Source: Alphaproteobacteria bacterium
GTDB taxonomy: Bacteria > Pseudomonadota > Alphaproteobacteria > UBA3830
DNA length: 5,916 nt
Direction: 5' to 3'
Assembly (NCBI GenBank): GCA_025998775.1
Contig: BNWK01000082.1
Location: 1-5,916 of the forward strand
Numbering within the stretch: position 1 is the stretch's first letter; every line of letters begins with the position of its first letter. Shown piece by piece: positions 1-4,283 of the stretch. A program made the position numbers and the translations under genes. Under the pieces are notes generated by a model. The model made no database searches and was not told where the DNA came from. It saw only the letters and a list, made by a program, of their open reading frames with translations.

Positions 1-643
1 TCAGGAGAATCTGGAATCCATCTTTAAATGTGCTGAGCTTGCTGCAGGAGTTTGGAGGCCGCTCCTGATATTTCGATTCAATTTCGGCAAAAGGAATAGA
101 TAGTGTTAATGAATGTATGGACAACTCCACTTCTATATCGAATCCATTTGTTGTGGCGGGAAATGTTTTTACGAATCTCTTGGAAAATGCCCTGTATCCA
201 GAAAAAACATCGGTAAATGTGCTCTTGAATAGCGTTTTTAATATAAAATTGAATATTTTATTGCCGATTTTGTGACCTTCCGGATATGCTTTGTCCGAAA
301 GTTCTCTTCTGGCAGCTACTACCATGTCCACATGCGACGATTCTATCATGTCGACCATGCGTGGAGCATCAGATGCATCATAGGTGGAGTCTCCATCTGC
401 GATTATAAAAATGTCTGCGTTTACATCCGAGAACATTTTTCTGACGACATTTCCTTTTCCCTTATCTCGCACTTTCTTAACGATTGCTCCAGCAGCCTCT
501 GCCAATTCTGCGGTTCTATCGCTGGAATAATTATCGTAGACGTAGATGGTAGCATTCGGAAGATATTCTTTAAATGAATGCACAACCTCTGATACGGTAC
601 TTTCTTCGTTATAACATGGAATCAATACGGCAACAGACTTCAT
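1..643 (-). CDS. Family 2 glycosyltransferase (DPM1-like), N-terminal part, C-terminus beyond the window
   Basis: This gene begins at the ATG at 643 on the minus strand and stays open for 214 codons to the left edge, so its C-terminus is missing. Seen directly: an N-terminal strand and loop VAVLIPCYNEE (residues 4-14), the YDNYSSDRT segment (36-44) usual in nucleotide-sugar binding, and the metal-binding motif DGDSTYD (83-89), the DXD-type site. After this come SGYRAFS, GFDIEVELSIHS and a late YQERPPNSCSKL segment, all typical of GT-A fold enzymes of the dolichol-phosphate mannosyltransferase-like group. Family members transfer a sugar from a nucleotide donor to a lipid carrier or envelope glycan at the inner membrane; many carry C-terminal membrane helices, which would lie outside the window. 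The substrate cannot be told from sequence. No strong Shine-Dalgarno precedes the ATG. It is transcribed divergently from the tadE-like gene. The family call is firm, the exact role open. Confidence 0.9.
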   Translation of the reverse strand, partial: MKSVAVLIPCYNEESTVSEVVHSFKEYLPNATIYVYDNYSSDRTAELAEAAGAIVKKVRDKGKGNVVRKMFSDVNADIFIIADGDSTYDASDAPRMVDMIESSHVDMVVAARRELSDKAYPEGHKIGNKIFNFILKTLFKSTFTDVFSGYRAFSKRFVKTFPATTNGFDIEVELSIHSLTLSIPFAEIESKYQERPPNSCSKLSTFKDGFQILL

Positions 644-748
644 GAGTGCACCAAACTATTAACGGTTACTGTCTACAATAAACCATATGATTGTTAAAAA
701 TTTATTGATAATTGCTGGCACTTAAAACAAATTGAGAAATAAACAACT

Positions 749-760
749 AATTAGCTAATT
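749..760. promoter_or_regulatory. 12-bp perfect palindrome AATTAGCTAATT, possible operator
   Basis: AATTAGCTAATT reads identically on both strands and sits in the 148-base gap between the divergent glycosyltransferase and tadE-like genes, six bases upstream of a TATAAT box. A symmetric site there could bind a dimeric regulator. AT-rich DNA produces such palindromes by chance, so a regulatory role is only inferred. Confidence 0.25.
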
Positions 761-765
761 GAAAA

Positions 766-771
766 TATAAT
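766..771 (+). promoter_or_regulatory. Candidate -10 box TATAAT upstream of the tadE-like gene
   Basis: This is a perfect TATAAT, but no good -35 hexamer lies 16-18 bases upstream; TTGAGA at 732-737 is too far away (28 bases). A start site about seven bases downstream would leave a leader of only about 14 bases before the GTG at 792 and would overlap the ribosome-binding sequence. It is therefore doubtful as the main promoter. Confidence 0.3.
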
Positions 772-776
772 GGAAT

Positions 777-782
777 AGGAAG
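777..782 (+). promoter_or_regulatory. Shine-Dalgarno AGGAAG favouring the GTG start at 792
   Basis: AGGAAG lies nine bases before the GTG at 792 and 21 bases before the first ATG at 804. The spacing suits the GTG, which is why that start was chosen for the tadE-like gene. Confidence 0.45.
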
Positions 783-791
783 CTCAGAGTA

Positions 792-1511
792 GTGTTACCT
801 AAAATGATTCAATTGCTTCAGAAAACATACGCCTTTTTCAATAAATTTCTCAATACATGCGGTGTAACTTCCAACGGAATAGCAGTTCTTGAAACAGTGA
901 TAACATTTCCTGTCTTTATGATGCTTGTATTTTTTATGCTGGAGGCGATAAAAGTATATTGGACAAAGGCGGCAATCGAGTCTATTGCCGCAGAGGCGAC
1001 GTTCGTATTTGTGGAGGACAAAAATACTGACAGATTCGCAGGAGTTATTGAGAAATATAGGCCTCCGTTTATAGCCGCCGAGCACATAACTTGGTATTTC
1101 TCTATATATGAGGATATGGATACAATGTGCAATACTCTTCCATACGGGGCAGAAGATATTTATTGGTATTCTACAGAAAATTCCAATACAATTTTAGATG
1201 CAAACACCACTAACAATTCAGATCCAGATGCCGATACAAATCCATCCATCACAGCAGGTACTTATCTAAGAAGTGGCGATTCGAGTTTTGTCAGAAGAGC
1301 TGGACACTTGACCGACGTCGATGATCAACACCCGGAAATCACACTCGCTAAATCCCAGCTGGTTGGAAAAGCCTTTGTGTTGACTTTTGTATGCGATTAT
1401 CAATTCTCAAGCGGATATGCGAAAATGATTTACGGTGGTGGAGCGAATACAGTCGACAAAACAAAGTACCTTCTTTGGGGAAGAGGATGTGGCATCTGCA
1501 ACAACGATTAG
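792..1511 (+). CDS. TadE-like pseudopilin / pilus assembly protein
   Basis: A 239-residue protein with one hydrophobic segment near the N-terminus (about residues 36-50) and a long outward-facing remainder. The segment is preceded by SNG-IAVLE: a Gly (29) followed by Glu at the fifth position (34). This is the G-XXXX-E arrangement of type IV prepilin-like proteins, including TadE, which are cut after the Gly by a prepilin peptidase. Family knowledge: TadE-like proteins are minor pseudopilins of tight-adherence (Flp) pili, anchored in the inner membrane. Residues about 127-165 are rich in Asn, Asp, Thr and Ser and look like a flexible linker. The C-terminal half carries Cys201, Cys233 and Cys236, the last two in a terminal GCGIC motif, which may form disulfides in the periplasm. 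GTG at 792 was chosen for its spacing from AGGAAG; ATG at 804 is the alternative. No other tad gene is in the window, so the pilus role is inferred from the N-terminus alone. Confidence 0.72.
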   Translation: MLPKMIQLLQKTYAFFNKFLNTCGVTSNGIAVLETVITFPVFMMLVFFMLEAIKVYWTKAAIESIAAEATFVFVEDKNTDRFAGVIEKYRPPFIAAEHITWYFSIYEDMDTMCNTLPYGAEDIYWYSTENSNTILDANTTNNSDPDADTNPSITAGTYLRSGDSSFVRRAGHLTDVDDQHPEITLAKSQLVGKAFVLTFVCDYQFSSGYAKMIYGGGANTVDKTKYLLWGRGCGICNND

Positions 1512-1560
1512 AAAATGAATGCCTCCGGCCTGACGGATTCCGCGGATCCTCTATACTTGA

Positions 1561-1586
1561 GGTGATAGCGGAGAAGAGAGTTGATT
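1561..1586 (+). repeat. Left terminal inverted repeat of the MITE-like element
   Basis: This 26-bp arm starts GGTGATAGCGG and ends AGTTGATT. It matches the reverse complement of 1648-1673 except at its positions 9, 11, 16 and 17, and similarity stops sharply inside this arm. Confidence 0.8.
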
Positions 1587-1647
1587 GGGATCAGATTGCC
1601 GAGATTTCAGCAGATTGAGGTTGTTGAAAATTCAGCGTTTTCACAAA

Positions 1648-1673
1648 AATCAACTCCATTCTACACTATCACC
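1648..1673 (-). repeat. Right terminal inverted repeat of the MITE-like element
   Basis: This 26-bp arm ends CTATCACC at 1673, directly before the second ATACTTGA copy. It pairs with 1561-1586 at 22 of 26 positions. Confidence 0.8.
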
Positions 1674-1835
1674 ATACTTGAAAATATTTCGCTCAACGTT
1701 GACATAAAACCTCAATTACTTAAAACTTCCTCAATCTACATCAATTGTTAGCATATTCCAAGAATTAAATAGCCCTGAATGACTCCGTACTTGCTGATGT
1801 TCTTGCGCAAAATTTTTCATGAGGCCGCCTTAGAT

Positions 1836-1851
1836 ATATAACATAAGTCCG
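1836..1851 (+). repeat. 16-bp exact repeat shared with the IS481 transposase fragment (copy 1)
   Basis: ATATAACATAAGTCCG occurs here and at 3241-3256 in the same orientation. In the transposase copy it encodes part of the YNISP segment of the helix-turn-helix. Here the flanks do not match and a stop codon (TAG at 1831) lies just upstream in the corresponding frame. It is either a tiny IS relic or chance. Confidence 0.5.
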
Positions 1852-1880
1852 TTGCATTGTTTGAGTGCATTCTGTATGCT
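1852..1880 (+). promoter_or_regulatory. Candidate promoter for potG
   Basis: TTGCAT (1852-1857) and TATGCT (1875-1880) are separated by 17 bases, and TATGCT is directly preceded by TG. A start near 1887 would give a leader of about 22 bases before the potG ATG. Both hexamers match consensus only partly, so this is a suggestion. Confidence 0.35.
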
Positions 1881-1896
1881 TAGGCCGTTGTGAGAC

Positions 1897-1902
1897 AAGG
1901 GA
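1897..1902 (+). promoter_or_regulatory. Shine-Dalgarno AAGGGA for potG
   Basis: AAGGGA lies six bases before the ATG at 1909 and supports that start over later in-frame candidates. Confidence 0.6.
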
Positions 1903-1908
1903 ATATCA

Positions 1909-3051
1909 ATGGCTACGCAGGCTAAGCATCTGAGCAAGTTGGAACCGTGGCAAGATCCGAAATTACAACCGTACGTGAGCATAAAGAATCTTACCAAAAC
2001 GTTCAATGGAGTAATGGCAGTCAACGATGTATCTCTTTCCATATACAAAGGTGAACTTTTTTCTCTATTGGGTAGATCCGGCTGTGGGAAATCAACTCTT
2101 CTGAGGATGTTAGCGGGATTTGAGCCGCCGACCAAAGGAAAAATCTTTATAGATGGCGTTGATATGACGGATACTCCGGCCTATAAACGTCCTGTTAGCA
2201 TGGTCTTCCAGTCGTATGCGTTATTTCCCCACATGACGGTGGAGCAGAATGTTGCCTTTGGCCTGATACAAGAGGGAATAAGAAAAACAGAAATTAAAGA
2301 GCGCGTTACAGCCTATCTTGAGCTTGTCCAGATGAGCGGCTATAACAAAAGAATGCCGGAACAATTGTCAGGTGGAGAGAAACAGAGGGTCGCGTTGGCT
2401 CGAAGTCTTGTGAAGCATCCGAAGTTGGTTTTGCTGGACGAGCCCATGGCGGCACTTGATAAAAAATTACGGGAACAAACTCAGCTGGAACTGGTGAATA
2501 TTCAGGAGATGGTTGGAGTGACTTTCGTGATGGTTTCCCACGATCAGGAAGAAGCTATGACAATGTCCTCAAGAATAGGGCTAATGAACGAAGGAAGAAT
2601 CTTGCAAGTGGGGGAACCAACGGAAATATACGAGTATCCAAACTCAAAATATGTGGCTAACTTTATAGGATCAGTAAATCTATTTGATGGAATTCTCGTT
2701 GAAGAACAATCAGATCATGTAATTGTAAAATCTACGCTCATGGAAAAAAATCTCTACATAACGCATTCGGCGTCAGTTCCAGTTGGTGCGCAGATAAGTG
2801 TGGCGATTCGTCCGGAAAAAGTAATGCTCACGACGGTTCCCCCCAAGGGAGAATACAATTGGACTAACGGAGTCGTGGAAGACATAGTATATCTGGGAGA
2901 TGTTTCCATATATCACGTTAGATTGCAGTCCGGTATAAAGGTTCTGGCTACAGTTGCAAACCTAGTTAGGGTGGCAGAACGTCCGATACAATGGGAAGAC
3001 GAAGTGTTCCTATATTGGAAACCGGAAAACGGAATAATTCTATCCATGTGA
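1909..3051 (+). CDS. potG: Polyamine (putrescine-type) ABC transporter ATP-binding protein
   Basis: A 380-residue ABC ATPase, close to the length of E. coli PotG (about 377), which it resembles along its whole length from memory. Visible motifs: Walker A GRSGCGKST (55-63), Q-loop Gln101 in FQSYALFPHMTVEQN, signature LSGGEKQR (153-160), Walker B LVLLDEP (173-179) with catalytic Glu178, D-loop ALD (182-184) and switch His211 in SHDQEEAMTMS. A C-terminal TOBE-type regulatory domain follows from about residue 290, with IRPEKVML and YLGDVSIYHVRL. The protein would power import of putrescine or another polyamine through a PotH/PotI-like permease at the inner membrane. The signature has LSGGE where most relatives have LSGGQ, a mild variation. 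No permease or binding-protein gene is in the window; an IS481 remnant begins about 30 bases after the stop. PotA-like spermidine specificity cannot be excluded. Confidence 0.92.
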   Translation: MATQAKHLSKLEPWQDPKLQPYVSIKNLTKTFNGVMAVNDVSLSIYKGELFSLLGRSGCGKSTLLRMLAGFEPPTKGKIFIDGVDMTDTPAYKRPVSMVFQSYALFPHMTVEQNVAFGLIQEGIRKTEIKERVTAYLELVQMSGYNKRMPEQLSGGEKQRVALARSLVKHPKLVLLDEPMAALDKKLREQTQLELVNIQEMVGVTFVMVSHDQEEAMTMSSRIGLMNEGRILQVGEPTEIYEYPNSKYVANFIGSVNLFDGILVEEQSDHVIVKSTLMEKNLYITHSASVPVGAQISVAIRPEKVMLTTVPPKGEYNWTNGVVEDIVYLGDVSIYHVRLQSGIKVLATVANLVRVAERPIQWEDEVFLYWKPENGIILSM

Positions 3052-3134
3052 CAAAATTGGGCGGTATTTCAAAGGGTTTCTGTTTGGCCCCATCACATCA
3101 TGATATAACTGCAGAGGTTGGATACGAAGGATTT

Positions 3135-3142
3135 AAGGAGGT
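3135..3142 (+). promoter_or_regulatory. Strong Shine-Dalgarno AAGGAGGT of the IS481 transposase fragment
   Basis: A full AAGGAGGT precedes the ATG at 3146 by three bases (five from the AGGAG core). It is the strongest ribosome-binding sequence in the window and shows that the translation signals of the IS remnant are intact although the gene is not. Confidence 0.7.
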
Positions 3143-3145
3143 ACT

Positions 3146-3328
3146 ATGGGACAAATTTTACACAGGAGCGCCCGCACGACGGAGGCAGTTCGTTTAGAGA
3201 TACAGCAGAGCACAGAGAGCATAGCGAAACTGGCGGCGAAATATAACATAAGTCCGAATATGGTTATGAAGTGGAAGCAGAGGAATGGCCAGCTGGGTCG
3301 TCTAGTATTCCGTCCCGACGAAATATAA
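3146..3328 (+). pseudogene. IS481-family transposase, N-terminal fragment
   Basis: The first 46 or so of 60 residues match the familiar opening of IS481-family transposases: MGQILH-SARTTEAVR (1-16), then a helix-turn-helix with SIAKLAAKYNISPNMVMKWKQR (25-46). Full-length members run to several hundred residues with a DDE catalytic domain, entirely missing here, so no transposition activity is possible. After Arg46 the sequence departs from the family, and the frame runs about 27 bases into the antisense strand of truA before stopping at 3328. With its strong ribosome-binding site the fragment could still be translated as a small DNA-binding peptide, but nothing shows that it has a role. It was probably truncated by deletion or rearrangement between potG and truA. 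Confidence 0.85.
3241..3256 (+). repeat. 16-bp exact repeat (copy 2), inside the transposase fragment
   Basis: ATATAACATAAGTCCG matches 1836-1851 exactly and in the same orientation. It covers the turn of the helix-turn-helix coding sequence. Confidence 0.5.
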
Positions 3329-4039
3329 TCCGCAGGCGGGAGCTGTGGGGCCGGCTTTGGTGCGGTCTTTCGTCAGAAATACGTTCAGAAAATCCTCTTC
3401 TGACCATTTTCCACATCCAACAAACTTCAGCGATCCCACAATGTTTCTAACCTGATGATATAAAAACGATCTGGCGGCAACTCTTATGTATATGGAGTCT
3501 GCTTCTCTCACGACGAAAATGCTATTTATTGTTTTTAATGGAGATTTCGACTGACATCCAGCTGCTCGAAAGGCCGAAAAATCGTGTTTTCCCACCAAAT
3601 TCTGAGCTGCTGCATGCATTTTTTGTTCGTCAAGTGGCAATGGGACACACCAGACTCTATTGGCGTCCAGACAGGCCTTTACCCTTCGATTTAGGATTTT
3701 ATACAGGTAGCTTCTTTCGATGGCACTGAAACGTGCATCAAAATCGTCGTCAACTTTTTCTATGGATAAAACGCAAATCGGCACTTCCACCAGAAGAGCG
3801 TTCATGCACCGCTGTAGACGGAAGCAATCGACATCTCCATCGGCATCAAAATGAGCGACCTGGCATAGCGCGTGCACGCCAGCATCGGTGCGTCCGGATC
3901 CAAATATGGTGGTTTCTTTTTTTAGAAATGGCACCATGGACTCCTCAATACGCTGCTGAATCGTATCGAGTCCAGCCTGGCGCTGCCATCCGTAGAATGG
4001 AGTTCCGTCATATTCTATGTTGATTTTATATCTGTTCAT
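3302..4039 (-). CDS. truA: tRNA pseudouridine(38-40) synthase
   Basis: A complete 245-residue TruA, a usual length for alphaproteobacteria. TruA converts uridines 38, 39 and 40 in the anticodon stem-loop of many tRNAs to pseudouridine, in the cytoplasm and without cofactor. Visible: the opening YKINIEYDGTPFYGWQRQ (4-21), the catalytic motif GSGRTDAGVHA with Asp52, the RSYLYKI segment with the conserved substrate-binding Tyr, KHDFSAFRA, the RSFLYHQVRNIVGSL segment, and the usual C-terminal CGLYFVGTEY. The start at 4039 was preferred because homology begins there; upstream in-frame ATGs (4048, 4057, 4102, 4132) would add residues unlike the family. No Shine-Dalgarno is seen before 4039, but an extended -10 box ends eight bases upstream, which would suit a nearly leaderless message. 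The 3' end converges on the truncated IS481 remnant, and the protein appears intact. Confidence 0.96.
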   Translation of the reverse strand: MNRYKINIEYDGTPFYGWQRQAGLDTIQQRIEESMVPFLKKETTIFGSGRTDAGVHALCQVAHFDADGDVDCFRLQRCMNALLVEVPICVLSIEKVDDDFDARFSAIERSYLYKILNRRVKACLDANRVWCVPLPLDEQKMHAAAQNLVGKHDFSAFRAAGCQSKSPLKTINSIFVVREADSIYIRVAARSFLYHQVRNIVGSLKFVGCGKWSEEDFLNVFLTKDRTKAGPTAPACGLYFVGTEY

Positions 4040-4047
4040 GGTATGCA

Positions 4048-4056
4048 TGTATAGCA
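4048..4056 (-). promoter_or_regulatory. Extended -10 box (TGCTATACA) for truA
   Basis: On the minus strand this reads TGC-TATACA, fitting the TGnTATAAT extended -10 pattern with one mismatch. Eight bases separate it from the ATG at 4039, so transcription would start about two or three bases before the codon. There is no clear -35 at 17 bases, which extended -10 promoters can do without. Confidence 0.45.
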
Positions 4057-4145
4057 TATTTACATGGTTAGCGGCTATAAAATTATTTCGCCTCCTCCAC
4101 ATGTAATTGAAATGTTGAAGCAGTTTCGGCAAAAGAAAACGAATC

Positions 4146-4158
4146 CAACGTCACGTTG
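4146..4158. repeat. 13-base inverted repeat CAACGT-C-ACGTTG
   Basis: Two six-base arms are centred on one base, in the gap between divergent truA and phaZ. The symmetry would suit an operator for a dimeric repressor. A one-base loop rules out a hairpin terminator. No regulator is known, so function is inferred from symmetry and position only. Confidence 0.25.
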
Positions 4159-4205
4159 CGGAGGCAAAATCATTAACACCAGTTCGACTCGCACTTTTTT
4201 TATTA

Positions 4206-4249
4206 TTTACATGAGAATTAACTTTTTATTAATCTTTTTTAGACATAAT
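4206..4249 (+). promoter_or_regulatory. Possible promoter region for phaZ
   Basis: This T-rich stretch holds TTTACA (4206-4211), TTAACT (4218-4223), TATTAA (4227-4232) and CATAAT (4244-4249). No pair has ideal spacing: TTTACA to TATTAA is 15 bases and TTAACT to CATAAT is 20. If CATAAT is the -10, the message starts near 4256 and the ATG at 4248 could not be used, in line with a start at 4284. Confidence 0.3.
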
Positions 4250-4270
4250 GATTATTGAAGTTTTCAGAGT

Positions 4271-4275
4271 AAGGA
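4271..4275 (+). promoter_or_regulatory. Shine-Dalgarno AAGGA that decides the phaZ start
   Basis: AAGGA is eight bases before the ATG at 4284. The earlier in-frame ATG at 4248 is preceded only by T-rich sequence with no ribosome-binding signal. Confidence 0.6.
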
Positions 4276-4283
4276 ATGAGAAA

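Larger units (their letters stand above)
1553..1681. mobile_element. MITE-like element with 26-bp TIRs and 8-bp target duplication
   Basis: The element spans 1561-1673 (113 bp). Its ends, 1561-1586 and 1648-1673, are inverted repeats matching at 22 of 26 positions, both starting GGTGATAG read inward. It is flanked by a perfect direct repeat ATACTTGA at 1553-1560 and 1674-1681, as expected for an 8-bp target-site duplication. It is too small to encode a transposase, so it would have been moved in trans. Ends beginning GGTGAT and an 8-9 bp duplication resemble the IS1 family, but that assignment rests on recalled end sequences and is tentative. Inside is a smaller inverted repeat, TGAAAA (1625-1630) with TTTTCA (1638-1643). 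As RNA the whole unit would fold into a long imperfect hairpin 49 bases after the tadE-like stop codon, where it could affect transcript end or stability. Confidence 0.8.
1682..1908. other. Gene-poor stretch upstream of potG
   Basis: No convincing gene is visible between the MITE-like element and potG; the longest local reading frames are about 20 codons and unlike known proteins. It contains a 16-bp sequence (1836-1851) repeated exactly inside the IS481 transposase fragment, and a candidate potG promoter and ribosome-binding site at its right end. It may be decayed coding or IS-derived DNA, but only that one short match supports this. Confidence 0.5.
3081..3285 (+). mobile_element. Truncated IS481-family insertion sequence, left end only
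   Basis: The transposase start at 3146 identifies the family, and its similarity ends near 3283. A TGT at 3081, opening TGTTTGGCCCC, is a candidate left terminus because IS481 ends typically begin TGT and the spacing of 65 bases to the transposase start is plausible. The exact boundary is inferred. The rest of the transposase and the right end are absent: about 18 bases after the last recognisable residue comes the stop codon of truA on the other strand. Confidence 0.7.

Noticed and set aside
272..577. Plus-strand open frame of 101 codons
   Set aside because: It lies wholly antisense to the glycosyltransferase, whose motifs on the minus strand are clear.
795..1132. Two minus-strand frames of about 100 codons
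   Set aside because: Both are antisense to the tadE-like gene, whose frame has the prepilin-like signal; they resemble no family I know.
1391..1618. Plus-strand frame overlapping the end of the tadE-like gene
   Set aside because: It is out of frame with a supported gene, ends inside the mobile element and has no ribosome-binding site.
3529..4023. Plus-strand frames of 66 and 96 codons
   Set aside because: They are antisense to truA, which is complete and well supported.
4040..4132. Longer truA starting at 4132
   Set aside because: The extra 31 residues are unlike the family, and the candidate promoter lies inside that extension.
4064..4258. 64-codon plus-strand frame just before phaZ
   Set aside because: No ribosome-binding site, no recognisable sequence, and it spans the candidate phaZ promoter; probably chance.
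4248..4283. Upstream ATG for phaZ
   Set aside because: No Shine-Dalgarno precedes it, it overlaps a candidate -10 box, and the ATG at 4284 has a well-spaced AAGGA.
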